Counted from the stretch's first letter, positions 16,422-25,990 are shown. The stretch is DNA of 64,000 nucleotides from VXYL01 sp965199945 (GCA_965199945.1 OZ241354.1:4092001-4156000), one strand, 5' to 3'. The notes: generated by a model not told the origin, from the sequence alone. Translations and numbers: made by a program.

Positions 16422-18278
16422 TCAATCCGCTGGCGCGGACTCTGCGGGCTCGTTCGGCAGTGCGAACGCCAGCAGCACGTTGCCCGGCATCTGGCCGAAC
16501 ATGTCGTAGCCGGAGAGCACCAGCAGCTGATCGCCGGCGACCACCATGCCAGGGTTGTCGATGGCGCCGCCGTGGCCGTCCACGTCGTTCACGGTCTCGA
16601 AGGGCTGCTTCGTGTCGAACCGCCACAGCACGTTGCCGTCGCGCCGGTCGAAGGCGAGGGCTTGGCCGTCCAACGCGCCGGCGAAGACGACGTCGCCGGC
16701 GATGCTTGCCGCGGCGGAGAACTCGTAGCGAAACGGGCATTCTGGCCAGGCGGTCTTCTGCTCGCCTCGGGGTATCGGCGGGCAGAGCGGCTCGGCGCGG
16801 TGGTTCCAAACGTCCGCGCCGTCTTCGATGGCCAGCGCCCACAGCCCGGGCTTGCGCTCGCGGCCGGCGAAGAAGGGATCGGCAATCGGCACGTAGACCT
16901 GTGTCGCATCGGCGGCGATGCCCCAATGCACGCCGCCGAGGGCACTGCCTGGGCCGATGCGCCGCTGCCAAAGGAGCTTGCCGTCGGCGGGGCGCAGCGC
17001 AAAGACGCCGCCGGACTTCTGCCCGGCCAGCAGCACGTCCTCGCCCTCGGCGTTCTTGGCGATCACCACCGAGGCGCCGAAGTCGAAATCCGGGCCGTCT
17101 TCCTTCGGGCAGCTCGCGGAGGCGCGACGGCCTCGGCCGCAGGCCATGTTGAAGGCGTCGTTCTCGGTGCCTTGGAAGTGCCAACGAATCGCGCCCGTCG
17201 CCACGTCCAGAGCGACTATCGCATCGGAGAGTTCAGTTGCCGGGGACGACGTGTTTTCGCCGGTGCCGACGTACAGCAGGCCGCGTTCGGCATCGATGGC
17301 CGGCGTCGTCCACACCGCGGCGCCGGACGGCCCCCACATCTGCACGCCAAGCTCGTTTTCGTAGGTGGGCTTCGCGTCGGCTGTCATGCGCGTCGTCCAC
17401 AGGATGGAACCGTCGGCGACGTTCAGGGCGCGCACGGCGCCGTGCGACTTGCAGCATTCGTAGTCCGGCTGCATGGCAAGCGCCACGCCGAATGCCGAGA
17501 TGGGGACGAACAGGCGTTCGCCATGCTGCACGGCGGCGCCGGTGGCGATGGACGCATCGAACAGGCCGACGTCGCGCTGCCACACCAGCTCGCCCGTCGC
17601 CGCGTCGATCGCGTGGATGGCGGAAGCCTGGTCGCCGACGAACAGCACCGCCCGCTCGCCGATGCTGCCCAGGGTCGCCGCGGTGCGCAGCGGCCGGTCC
17701 GTGCGGTAGGTCCAGCGGATGCAGCCGCTGGCGCGGTCGAGGGCGAACAGCCGCCCGGCGAGCGTCGGCAGGAAGATCGTGTCTGCGCTCACCGCCGGCT
17801 GCGAGCGCATGGACGCCACGTTGGGCGCCCCGAATGTCCATTGCAGCGCCAGCTCGCCGACGTTGCCGGCGTTGATCGACGTATCGCGCTGCCAGCGGCT
17901 GTTGGCGGCATCGAGACCCCAGCGGTCGATGGCCGGCAGGACGCCGGCGGAGCTTTCGCAGAATGCGCTCGACGGCATCGCGGCTTCCTGGTCCTCGGCC
18001 AGATGGTCGGCCAGCGCCAGCGCCTCGCGCCGGGTCATGTCGCCGATGTACTGCGCCATCTGCCCGCGCGTGAGCGCATGGCGGATGCGCACCCGGCTCA
18101 TGCGCCGGATGGCATCCACGCGCGGCGTCTTGGCATCCGGCGGCGTGTCGTGGCAGACGGCGCACCACTGCTTGTAGTGTTCCGCCGGCGTTGCCGCCCA
18201 AGCGCCGATCACGCCCGGCGCGCCGGCAGCTAGGCCGAGGGCGACCGCCCAGAGCGTCCGCAAGGATGGCGAAAGCAT
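16422..18278 (-). CDS. Quinohaemoprotein: cytochrome c domain fused to PQQ-dependent dehydrogenase (polyvinyl-alcohol dehydrogenase-like)
   Basis: A 618-residue exported enzyme. A signal peptide precedes a short cytochrome c domain with the haem motif CAVCH near residue 40, then a PQQ beta-propeller with repeated Trp-docking segments such as GCIRWTYRTDRPLRT, GELVWQRDVG, GSILWTTRM, GAIRWHFQGT, GKLLWQRRIG and GNVLWRFDTK. The order haem domain then propeller, and NSRWQRDTSINAGNVGELAL with QWTFGAP, is that of periplasmic polyvinyl-alcohol dehydrogenase relatives, which oxidise secondary alcohols and pass electrons to cytochrome c. Its ATG lies two bases after the DUF2306 stop, making it the third gene of an operon with a halohydrin-dehalogenase-like SDR. 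The substrate is inferred to be an alcohol only. Confidence 0.85.
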   Translation of the reverse strand: MLSPSLRTLWAVALGLAAGAPGVIGAWAATPAEHYKQWCAVCHDTPPDAKTPRVDAIRRMSRVRIRHALTRGQMAQYIGDMTRREALALADHLAEDQEAAMPSSAFCESSAGVLPAIDRWGLDAANSRWQRDTSINAGNVGELALQWTFGAPNVASMRSQPAVSADTIFLPTLAGRLFALDRASGCIRWTYRTDRPLRTAATLGSIGERAVLFVGDQASAIHAIDAATGELVWQRDVGLFDASIATGAAVQHGERLFVPISAFGVALAMQPDYECCKSHGAVRALNVADGSILWTTRMTADAKPTYENELGVQMWGPSGAAVWTTPAIDAERGLLYVGTGENTSSPATELSDAIVALDVATGAIRWHFQGTENDAFNMACGRGRRASASCPKEDGPDFDFGASVVIAKNAEGEDVLLAGQKSGGVFALRPADGKLLWQRRIGPGSALGGVHWGIAADATQVYVPIADPFFAGRERKPGLWALAIEDGADVWNHRAEPLCPPIPRGEQKTAWPECPFRYEFSAAASIAGDVVFAGALDGQALAFDRRDGNVLWRFDTKQPFETVNDVDGHGGAIDNPGMVVAGDQLLVLSGYDMFGQMPGNVLLAFALPNEPAESAPAD

Positions 18279-18280
18279 CC

Positions 18281-18874
18281 TCAAGGCTGCACCCAGCCGC
18301 CAGCGAACAGCCATGTGTGGAGCAGCCTTCCCGGCATGAGCGCGAACGTGCCGGCGATGAGAATGCCGCCAAAGAACATCCCCAGCATGGTGTTGGCATG
18401 CATCCTCACGTTGCCGCGCCTGATGGCCCAAATGGCCAGGGGGACGCTCACGAAGACCACCACGCAGAACAGGTGGATGAAGCCGAAGTGGTTCCAAAGC
18501 CGAGGGCCCAAGGCTGCCGGCATGGCCGCCGCCACGACGGACGAGAAGGAGATGAGCACCACGTAGATCCTGCCGAGCAATTTGTGGACGGGCGTGCCCT
18601 TGGGCCGCAACAGCACCCATATGCCGATCAGAAAGCAAGGCGCAATGGTGGCGAAGTGGACATAGGCCAACGTCAAGTAGACGCCGCTCGGCTGCCACGC
18701 CGGTGCGGCAGGGATGTCGGACGGGGCGGTAGGCAGCAGCACGGCAATCGCCACCGCGATCAGTATGGCGATCGACGTCGCCACGAGGACTCTTCGCATC
18801 GCGGGCCGGTTGCGGGATTCTCCCTTCAGGCCCGTCGCGGCCTTCGACATTTGCAAGAATGGCGAAAGAATCAT
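18281..18874 (-). CDS. DUF2306-like integral membrane protein
   Basis: A 197-residue protein with five or more hydrophobic helices, among them RRVLVATSIAILIAVAIAVL, YVHFATIAPCFLIGIWVLL, VVLISFSSVVAAAMPA, IHLFCVVVFVSVPLAIW and MLGMFFGGILIAGTFAL. Conserved polar points, such as KGTPVHKLLGRIY and RRGNVRMHANTM, match the DUF2306 pattern of His residues near the membrane (possible haem or quinone contacts, inferred). ATG 18874 overlaps the upstream SDR stop (TGATG), and the gene ends two bases before the PQQ dehydrogenase gene, so the three are translationally coupled. A plausible role is membrane electron transfer from the quinohaemoprotein, but there is no direct evidence. Confidence 0.72.
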   Translation of the reverse strand: MILSPFLQMSKAATGLKGESRNRPAMRRVLVATSIAILIAVAIAVLLPTAPSDIPAAPAWQPSGVYLTLAYVHFATIAPCFLIGIWVLLRPKGTPVHKLLGRIYVVLISFSSVVAAAMPAALGPRLWNHFGFIHLFCVVVFVSVPLAIWAIRRGNVRMHANTMLGMFFGGILIAGTFALMPGRLLHTWLFAGGWVQP

Positions 18875-19557
18875 CAACGCTGCGCCCAGCCGCCGGCGAA
18901 GGGGAACGCCTGGCCAGCGAAGAAGCCGCTCTCGTCGCTGGCGAGGAACAGCGCGAAGAGCGCGTCTTCCCGCGCCGTGCCCAGCCGTCCCGCCGGCACT
19001 TGGCGCTTCAGGGAGCGCACGAAGGAATCCTTCTGCATGAGTTCGGGCGGGTAGTACTCGCGGTTCTCCACGTAGTTCTGGGCGATGAGGTTCACCTGCA
19101 CGTTGTGCGGCGCGACTTCAACGCCCACCGCCTGCACGTAGCCGACCTGTGCGGCGCGCGCTGCCGAGTAGGCGGCCACCGTCTTCAAGCCGCGCAATGC
19201 CGTGGCGCTGCCGTAGACGACCACTTTGCCGCTGCGCCGTTCGATCATCTGCGGCAGCACCGCCTGCACCAGCCAATGCAGTGGATCGACCAGCATGGCG
19301 AAGGGCGTGCGCCAGTCGTCGTCCGCCAGAGCAGTCACCTCGGTGCCGCTGAAGTTGGGCGACGCCAGGTTGGCGACCAGCACGTCGATGCGGCCGGCCT
19401 CGCGTACGAGCTCGCGACAGCGCCCGGCATCCGTCAAATCGCCGTCGTCGGCGACGACTTCCGCCCCGTGTTCCTCGAACACCTCGACGGTGGCCGGGCC
19501 CATGTATTCCGACGCCTGCGTCAAGAGCACGCGCTTGCCGCGCAGTCGTTGCGTCAT
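18874..19557 (-). CDS. Halohydrin-dehalogenase-like short-chain dehydrogenase homologue
   Basis: A 227-residue Rossmann-fold protein that lacks both diagnostic features of ordinary SDR enzymes. The usual TGxxxGxG dinucleotide loop is replaced by TQASEYMG (13-20), matching the halide-site motif T-x4-F/Y-x-G. The catalytic YxxxK is replaced by YSAAR (130-134) with Ser117, fitting S-x12-Y-x3-R exactly. These are the two sequence signatures of halohydrin dehalogenases (HheA/B/C), which turn vicinal haloalcohols into epoxides and halide without NAD(P). Further similarity: MGPATVEVFEEHGAEVV, LIAQNYVENREYYPPE and GRLGTAREDALFALFLAS. ATG 19557 is chosen; GTG 19563 is possible. It heads an overlapping operon with DUF2306 and a PQQ alcohol dehydrogenase. 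Confidence 0.8.
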   Translation of the reverse strand: MTQRLRGKRVLLTQASEYMGPATVEVFEEHGAEVVADDGDLTDAGRCRELVREAGRIDVLVANLASPNFSGTEVTALADDDWRTPFAMLVDPLHWLVQAVLPQMIERRSGKVVVYGSATALRGLKTVAAYSAARAAQVGYVQAVGVEVAPHNVQVNLIAQNYVENREYYPPELMQKDSFVRSLKRQVPAGRLGTAREDALFALFLASDESGFFAGQAFPFAGGWAQR

Positions 19558-19789
19558 GGCCACCCCACAATCGAAGCCGAGATGGTACTCCGTTCACGAC
19601 TCGTGCGTTTCCGTGCTGGCTGCGGTTGCTGCGGTTGCGTTCACGCGCGCTTTCGACTGCGGTGCCAAGGGCGAAGGGCGAAGACGCCTAGCGCGAGACG
19701 CCGTGGCAGGGGCATGATGGGCGCCCTGCTCAGGCGGACAAGCGGCGCGTCGTGAATCTTCGACCCAACTTCGCGTGGAACGGGCGCGC

Positions 19790-21046
19790 ATGAAGCGCCG
19801 CTTTGCGCTGGCGGCCGGCACGTTGTTCGGCTTGGCGTGCGGTATCGCGTCCGCAGCCAACGCCCCGCTTGGGCTCGCCGAAGCCGAACGGCTTGCGCTC
19901 GGTGGCGACCCCGGGGGCGTCGCGCTGCTCGAAGAGGCCGAGGCGTTCGAGCATCTTGCCGTGGCCGCCGGCCGGCTGCCGCCGCCGCAGGTGCGCTTCG
20001 CCACCGTCAACTTTCCCGTCGAATACGGCGGCTTCGACAGCGAACCGATGACCCACGCCCAGGTCGGGGTGCGGCAGCTGCTTCCTCCCGCCGCCGAACG
20101 CCAAGCCGCCGAGCGCCGTGAATCGGCCAGCGCCCAGACGCGGCGCGCTGAAGCGGAAGAGCGCGGGCGCAGCGTTCGTCTGGCGGTGCGCCACGCTTGG
20201 CTGGACGGCTTTCTGGCCATTCGCAGCCGCGCCCTTGTCGTCGCCTCGCGCACCGCGTTCGCGGAGCTCGTGGACATCGAGCGCTCGCTCTACGCGGTGG
20301 GCAGCAAGAGCCAGAGCGACGTGCTGCGCGCCGAATTGAAGAGCGGCCATCTGGAAGCGCGGCTGATCGCCTTGGCGCAACGACAGGCGGAGTCGCAAGC
20401 GTCCCTCGGGCGCTGGATTGGCGACGCGGCGCGGCGCGGCATCGACGCCGAGCCACCGCAGTGGTCGGCGCTTGAGGAGTTCAACGCCCTGCAAGCCACC
20501 TTGGCTGGCCATCCGGCCCTTGCCGTCGCCAGCGCCCGAATCGAACAGAGCCGCGCCGCGCTGGCGCTCGCCGAAGCGCGTTTGCGCCCGGCATGGACTC
20601 TCGACGTCGGCTACGGCTACCGCGATGGCCGCCACCCCAGCGGGCTGCCGCGCTCGGACATCGTGAGCGCCTCGGCGGCGTTCAGCGTGCCGATGCTCGC
20701 CCGGGAGCGGCAGCAGCGGGGCATCCGCGCCGCCCAAGCGCAGTACCGTGCCGCGCTCGCCAGCAAGGACGACCTGCTGCGGCGGCTGGCGGCCGATCTG
20801 CGCCGGGAACATGCCCGCTGGCTCGACCTCGGCCGGCGGCTGGCCGTCTACGACGAAGGACTTCTCGTCAAGGCCGAAGCCGCCGCAGACGCGGCGCTGG
20901 CCGCATACCGCAGCGAGGCTGGCGATTTGGCCACGGTCGTGCACAGCCAGATCGAGCTGCTCGACATGCAGCTGGAGCGCCTTGAACTGCGCGCCGAACG
21001 GCACCGCGCCAGGGCCGAGATCGCCTACTTGGCAGAACCGTCGTGA
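19790..21046 (+). CDS. TolC-family outer-membrane efflux protein (CusC/CzcC-like)
   Basis: A 418-residue protein with a signal peptide (MKRRFALAAGTLFGLACGIASA). Two long heptad-rich helical halves are typical of TolC-type channels: the first around RQAAERRESASAQTRRAEAE, the second around IEQSRAALALAEARLRPAW, DVGYGYRDG and the C-terminal DLATVVHSQIELLDMQLERL. It would form the outer-membrane duct of the tripartite metal pump encoded with the next two genes. Start ATG 19790 gives the signal peptide; GTG 19775 adds five residues. The next gene starts inside this stop (GTGA). Confidence 0.88.
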   Translation: MKRRFALAAGTLFGLACGIASAANAPLGLAEAERLALGGDPGGVALLEEAEAFEHLAVAAGRLPPPQVRFATVNFPVEYGGFDSEPMTHAQVGVRQLLPPAAERQAAERRESASAQTRRAEAEERGRSVRLAVRHAWLDGFLAIRSRALVVASRTAFAELVDIERSLYAVGSKSQSDVLRAELKSGHLEARLIALAQRQAESQASLGRWIGDAARRGIDAEPPQWSALEEFNALQATLAGHPALAVASARIEQSRAALALAEARLRPAWTLDVGYGYRDGRHPSGLPRSDIVSASAAFSVPMLARERQQRGIRAAQAQYRAALASKDDLLRRLAADLRREHARWLDLGRRLAVYDEGLLVKAEAAADAALAAYRSEAGDLATVVHSQIELLDMQLERLELRAERHRARAEIAYLAEPS

Positions 21047-22296
21047 CTTGGCGCACCGTCGCTGCGATCAGCGTTGCCGTGCTCGCTGCGTTGGCGGTTG
21101 GCGTCGGTATCGGGCGCTGGCTCGCGCCAACCGCGCCGCCGAGCGAGGACGCGGAGCCCAAGGTGCTCTACTGGGTGGCGCCGATGGACCGCAACTATCG
21201 CCGCGACAAGCCGGGCAAGTCGCCGATGGGCATGGACCTGGTGCCGGTCTACGCCGACGAACCCGCTGCTGGGACAGCGGACGAACCCGGCGTCGTGCGC
21301 ATCGATCCCACCGTGTCGCACAACCTCGGCGTGCGCACCGCGCTGGCCGAACGCGGCCGCTTGCAGCAGCGCATCGACGCCGTCGGCTACGTCGAATACG
21401 ACGAAGACGCCGTGCATCACGTCCACACCCGCGTCGAGGGCTGGATCGAGTCCTTGAGCGTGCAGGCCGCCGGCGATCCGGTTCGCGCCGGGCAGACGCT
21501 GTTCGGCATCTACTCGCCAACGCTCGTCAACGCCCAGCGCGAATACCTGGCCGCCCGCGAGCGGGGCAACGACGCCCTGCGCCGCGCATCCCGCGAACGC
21601 CTGCTCGCGCTCGGCATGGGCGAGGCGGAAATCGGGGCTCTCGACGAACGCCTGGAACCGAGCCGCCAAGTGCGCACCGTCGCCGCCGCCGACGGCGTGG
21701 TGACGCACCTCGGCGTGCGCCAAGGCATCCATGTGACGCCGGCCACCCACGTGCTCTCCATCGCCGACCTGCGGCGGGTCTGGGTGCTGGCGGAAGTCTT
21801 CGAACGGCACGCCGGCGCGGTCGCCCCAGGCCAGGCCGCGCAGGTGCGCTTCGACCAGCTGCCGGGGGAACGCTGGCAGGGCACGGTGGACTACGTCTAT
21901 CCAACCCTCGATCCGCGCACGCGCACGCTCAAGGTGCGCATCGGCTTCGAGAACGAGGGCCGCGTGCTGCGGCCGAACATGTACGCCCGCGTGGTGCTGA
22001 TGGGGCCGCGCACCGAGCCGCTGGTACACATCCCCCGCGAGGCGCTGATTCGCGGCGGCGACGTCGACCGCGTGGCGCTAGCGCTGGGCGACGGACGGTT
22101 CCGCTCCCTGCCGGTGCAGGCGGGAATCGAAGCCGGCGCTCGGGTGGCGATTGCGAGCGGCCTCGACGCCGGCGACGAGGTGGTGGTATCCGGCCAGTTC
22201 CTGATCGACTCGGAATCCAATCTCGCAAGCGCCCTCTCGCGGGCCTCGACTGGCGAAGCCGAGACGGCGCCGGCCGGGGCCCCGCACCACCACTGA
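21043..22296 (+). CDS. cusB: RND efflux periplasmic adaptor, CusB-type
   Basis: A 417-residue membrane-fusion protein. An N-terminal anchor helix precedes a heavy-metal-binding domain, YWVAPMDRNYRRDKPGKSPM then GMDLVPVY (about 44-70), the hallmark of copper/silver CusB-like adaptors (Y-x-CPMHP-type site; here VAPMD). Beta-barrel, lipoyl and hairpin parts follow (VEGWIESLSVQAAGDPVRAG, LFGIYSPTLVNAQREYL). The protein ends in PHHH, a further possible metal ligand cluster. It links the outer-membrane channel and the CusA pump and delivers metal. GTG 21043 overlaps the preceding stop; the pump gene begins 10 bases after its end. Confidence 0.92.
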   Translation: MTWRTVAAISVAVLAALAVGVGIGRWLAPTAPPSEDAEPKVLYWVAPMDRNYRRDKPGKSPMGMDLVPVYADEPAAGTADEPGVVRIDPTVSHNLGVRTALAERGRLQQRIDAVGYVEYDEDAVHHVHTRVEGWIESLSVQAAGDPVRAGQTLFGIYSPTLVNAQREYLAARERGNDALRRASRERLLALGMGEAEIGALDERLEPSRQVRTVAAADGVVTHLGVRQGIHVTPATHVLSIADLRRVWVLAEVFERHAGAVAPGQAAQVRFDQLPGERWQGTVDYVYPTLDPRTRTLKVRIGFENEGRVLRPNMYARVVLMGPRTEPLVHIPREALIRGGDVDRVALALGDGRFRSLPVQAGIEAGARVAIASGLDAGDEVVVSGQFLIDSESNLASALSRASTGEAETAPAGAPHHH

Positions 22297-22306
22297 GCAA
22301 GACGCC

Positions 22307-25300
22307 GTGATCGAGAGCGTCGTCCGCTGGGCGGTCCGCAACCGCGTTCTGGTGCTGCTTGGCACCGTCGGCCTGATCGTCGGCGGCGCGTATTCGGTGT
22401 CGCAAACGCCGGTAGACGCCCTGCCGGACCTCTCGGACGTGCAGGTAATCGTCAAGACCGCCTACCCCGGCCAAGCGCCGCGGGTGGTGGAGGACCAAGT
22501 CACCTACCCCCTCGCCACGGCGCTCCTGGCCGTGCCCGGCGCCGTCTCCGTGCGCGGCTATTCGTTCTTCGGCGACTCCTTCGTGTACGTGATCTTCGAC
22601 GACCAGACGGATCTGTACTGGGCGCGTTCCAGAGTGCTCGAGTACCTGAGCCAGACCGCCAGCCAGCTGCCCCGAGGGGTGGCGCCGGCGCTGGGGCCGG
22701 ACGCCAGCGGCGTGGGCTGGATCTACGAATACGTTCTGGTGGACCGCACCGGCGGCCACGACTTGGCGCAGCTGCGGGCGCTTCAGGACTGGTTCCTGCG
22801 CTTCGAGCTGCAGACTGTGCCGGGCGTCGCCGAAGTCGCCACGGTCGGCGGCATGGTGCGGCAATACCAAGTGGTCGTGGACCCGGATCGCTTGAGCGCC
22901 TTCGGCCTCTCCCTGGCGGACCTCCGCCGCGCCATCGAGCGCGGCAACCGCGAAGCCGGCGCATCCGTGGTGGAGATGGCCGAAGCCGAGTACATGGTTC
23001 GCCTCACCGGCTATCTGCGCGGTCTCGACGACCTTGCCGCCATTCCCCTAGGCGTCGACCAGGACGGCGTGCCGACGCTGCTCGGCGACGTCGCCGAACT
23101 GCGCGTGGGCCCGGCCATGCGGCGCGGCGTTGCCGAACTCGACGGCGAGGGCGAAGTGGTGGGCGGCATCGTCGTGATGCGCAGCGGCGCCAACGCCCTG
23201 GCCACCATCGACCGCGTGAAGGAACGCCTGGACGGCCTCAAGCAAGGTCTGCCAGCGGGCGTGGAGATCGTGCCCGTGTACGACCGCTCGGCGCTGATCG
23301 AACGTGCCGTGGCGACCCTCGGCACCACCCTTGTGGAAGAGCTTGCCGTCGTCGCCCTGGTGTGCGCGCTCTTCCTGTTCCACCTGCGCTCGTCGCTGGT
23401 GGTGGTGCTGAGCCTGCCGGTGGCCATTCTCGCCGCCTTCGCCCTGATGCGGCTGCAAGGCATCAACGCCAACATCATGTCCTTGGGCGGCATCGCCATC
23501 GCCATCGGCGCGATGGTGGACGGCGCCATCGTCATGGTGGAGAACGGCCACCGCCGCCTCGCGGATGCGGCGAGCGACGGCGCGGCGCCGACCGGCGAGG
23601 CGCGCTGGCGGGTGCTGGCCGATGCCGCGGCCGAAGTCGGCGCACCGCTCTTCTACTCGCTGCTGGTCATCACGCTCAGCTTCCTGCCGGTGTTCGCCTT
23701 GGAAGCGCAGGAGGGCCGCCTGTTCGCGCCACTCGCCTTCACCAAGACCTATGCGATGGCCGCCGCGGCGATTCTCGCGGTGACGCTGGTGCCCGTATTG
23801 ATGGGCTACTGCATCCGTGGCCGGGTGTCGTCCGGCAGGAACCGCATGGAGCGCATCCTCGCCGCTGCCTACCGCCCCGTGCTCGAGGCGTTTCTGCACC
23901 GGCCCTGGTGGGTTGTCGCCGGCGCCGTGGCGGTGCTGGCTTCGGCCACCTGGCCTGCCTCCCAGCTTGGCTCCGAGTTCATGCCGCCGCTCGACGAGGG
24001 CGATCTGATGTACATGCCCACCACCCATCCGGGCATCTCCATCGACAAGGCGCGCGAACTGCTGCAGCAGACCGACCGCCTGATCCGCACGGTGCCGGAA
24101 GTGGCGCGGGTCTTCGGCAAGATCGGCCGCGCCGAGACCGCCACCGACCCGGCCCCGCTGACGATGATCGAGACGGTGATCCAGCTGAAGCCCAAGGACG
24201 AGTGGCGCGACGGCATCACCCTCGACGCGGTGCGCGACGAACTCGACCGGCGCGTGCGCGTGCCCGGCCTTGCCAACGCCTGGACCATGCCCATCAAGAC
24301 GCGCATCGACATGCTGGCCACCGGCATCAAGACGCCCGTTGGCGTGAAGGTGACCGGCCCCGATCTGGCGCTGGTGGAGCGCATCGGCGTGGACATCGAG
24401 ACGGTGCTCGGCGAACTGCCCGGCACGGCCTCGGCCTACGTGGAGCGGGTTGCCAGCGGGCGCTACGTGGAAGTGGACATCGACCGCCGTCGTGCCGCCC
24501 GCTACGGCCTCAACGTCGCCGACGTGCAGGACATCGTGCGCACCGCCGTCGGCGGCCAGGACATCACGCGCACGGTGGAGGGGCTGGCGCGTTATCCGGT
24601 GAATCTTCGCTACCCGCAGCGTGTGCGCGACTCGCTGGAGCGCCTGAAGCTGCTGCCCGTGGTGACGCCGAGGGGTGCGCGCATCGCGCTGGCCGACGTC
24701 GCCACCGTGCGCATCACCGCCGGCCCGCCCGTCATCAAGACCGAGAACGGACGCCCGAGCGGCTGGATCTACGTGGACATCGACGACGCCTGGGACCTCG
24801 GCACCTACGTGGCGGAAGCGCAACGGGCGGTGGCGGCGCGCGTGCAGCTGCCCCAAGGCTATTCCGTCTCATGGTCCGGCCAGTACGAGTACCTCCTGCG
24901 CGCCCAGCAACGCCTCGCCGTCGCCGCGCCGCTGGTGCTGCTGGTGATCGTCGTCCTGCTGTACTTCGCCCTGCGCCGCTTGAGCGCCGTGGCCATGGTG
25001 CTCGGCGCACTGCCGATTGCCTTGGCGACCGGCGCATGGACGCTCCATCTGCTCGACTACGACCTCTCGGTTGCCGTGGCCGTGGGCTTCATCGCCTTGG
25101 CCGGCCTGGCCGTGGAACTCGGCGTGATGATGGTGACCTACCTGCGCCTGGCCCTCGCCGAACGCGCAACGCTTGCCGAACGGGAAGGACGCGCCCTCGA
25201 CGCCCAGGACATCCGCCTCGCCGTCCTCGACGGCGCCGCCCGACGCGTACGCCCCATCGCCATGACCGCCGCCACCCTCGTCGCCGGCCTCATGCCCATC

Positions 25301-25465
25301 ATGCTCGGCGAAGGCACCGGCGCCGAAGTCATGCGCCGCATCGCCGCGCCGATGTTCGGCGGCGTGCTAGGGGCCGCGGTGCTGGCACTGGCGGTGGTGC
25401 CAGCGCTGTTCTTGCTGTGGCATCGGCGGGTGGGGCGAAACGGAGCAAGGATCGTCGGCCCCTAG
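22307..25465 (+). CDS. cusA: Heavy-metal efflux RND transporter, CusA-type
   Basis: A 1052-residue inner-membrane proton/metal antiporter of the HME-RND family. Typical landmarks are VRNRVLVLLGTVGLIVGGAY, QTPVDALPDLSDVQVIVKT, YPGQAPRVVEDQVTYPL, GYSFFGDSFVYVIFDD, GVGWIYEYVLVD, GAMVDGAIVMVENGHRR (transmembrane helix 4 proton-relay region) and RVRPIAMTAATLVAGLMPIM. DLPDLSDVQV plus the CusB-type adaptor suggests monovalent Cu/Ag rather than Co/Zn/Cd, an inference. GTG start. The final TAG overlaps the stop of the convergent zinc-ribbon gene by four bases. No metal sensor such as CusRS or CueR is adjacent. Confidence 0.95.
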   Translation: MIESVVRWAVRNRVLVLLGTVGLIVGGAYSVSQTPVDALPDLSDVQVIVKTAYPGQAPRVVEDQVTYPLATALLAVPGAVSVRGYSFFGDSFVYVIFDDQTDLYWARSRVLEYLSQTASQLPRGVAPALGPDASGVGWIYEYVLVDRTGGHDLAQLRALQDWFLRFELQTVPGVAEVATVGGMVRQYQVVVDPDRLSAFGLSLADLRRAIERGNREAGASVVEMAEAEYMVRLTGYLRGLDDLAAIPLGVDQDGVPTLLGDVAELRVGPAMRRGVAELDGEGEVVGGIVVMRSGANALATIDRVKERLDGLKQGLPAGVEIVPVYDRSALIERAVATLGTTLVEELAVVALVCALFLFHLRSSLVVVLSLPVAILAAFALMRLQGINANIMSLGGIAIAIGAMVDGAIVMVENGHRRLADAASDGAAPTGEARWRVLADAAAEVGAPLFYSLLVITLSFLPVFALEAQEGRLFAPLAFTKTYAMAAAAILAVTLVPVLMGYCIRGRVSSGRNRMERILAAAYRPVLEAFLHRPWWVVAGAVAVLASATWPASQLGSEFMPPLDEGDLMYMPTTHPGISIDKARELLQQTDRLIRTVPEVARVFGKIGRAETATDPAPLTMIETVIQLKPKDEWRDGITLDAVRDELDRRVRVPGLANAWTMPIKTRIDMLATGIKTPVGVKVTGPDLALVERIGVDIETVLGELPGTASAYVERVASGRYVEVDIDRRRAARYGLNVADVQDIVRTAVGGQDITRTVEGLARYPVNLRYPQRVRDSLERLKLLPVVTPRGARIALADVATVRITAGPPVIKTENGRPSGWIYVDIDDAWDLGTYVAEAQRAVAARVQLPQGYSVSWSGQYEYLLRAQQRLAVAAPLVLLVIVVLLYFALRRLSAVAMVLGALPIALATGAWTLHLLDYDLSVAVAVGFIALAGLAVELGVMMVTYLRLALAERATLAEREGRALDAQDIRLAVLDGAARRVRPIAMTAATLVAGLMPIMLGEGTGAEVMRRIAAPMFGGVLGAAVLALAVVPALFLLWHRRVGRNGARIVGP

Positions 25466-25887
25466 CCATAGCTGGCTGGCACCAAATGCGCCAAAGGGCC
25501 TTGGCGCGCACAATCGAAACACAGGGCTGCCTCGCCCGCCACCAAAGCGTGCTTGAAGGGAACGACGCGATGGCACTCGTAGCACTCATGCTCGGCATTG
25601 TCCCTCGCTTCGCGCTGCTTGCGCCGAGTCTCTTCGCGCTGGGCCTTGTATTCCGGGCTGGCCTCGTAGGCGCGTTGCACGGCCTCAGCCAACGCCGAGC
25701 CCTTGCCATGCACGCCGCGGATCCCCAGCTTGCCGTTAAAGTTCTCCTGCGCGATGGCATCGCGCAGTTCGTAGACGGCCTGATCATGGAAAGCGTCCTG
25801 CTCGGCCGCCGACAAGCCATTCCAGAAAGCGATCTCGTCTTCACCAAGCTCGAATCGGGCTTGGATGTCCTTAGTCACGATTCTCAT
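25462..25887 (-). CDS. Small protein with C-terminal CxxC zinc ribbon, unknown function
   Basis: A 141-residue protein. An N-terminal charged helical part (RFELGEDEIAFWNGLSAAEQ...) and a basic helix (KAQREETRRKQREARDN) are followed by CYECHRVVPFKHALVAGEAALCFDC, a two-CxxC zinc ribbon. I do not recognise the family. The start ATG 25887 has AGGAG nine bases upstream. The gene is convergent with cusA, overlapping its stop codon by four bases, and lies downstream of the restriction-modification gene on the same strand (103 bases apart), so it could be part of that unit. Confidence 0.65.
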   Translation of the reverse strand: MRIVTKDIQARFELGEDEIAFWNGLSAAEQDAFHDQAVYELRDAIAQENFNGKLGIRGVHGKGSALAEAVQRAYEASPEYKAQREETRRKQREARDNAEHECYECHRVVPFKHALVAGEAALCFDCARQGPLAHLVPASYG

Positions 25888-25990
25888 GTCGTCATCTCCT
25901 GCTTCTCCTGCTCAATCCCGAAGCCTCCAACCAAGTCCTCCAGGCTGCCCTACTTTATGTCAAGCATCCGACTGTCAACGCCTTTCGTGT

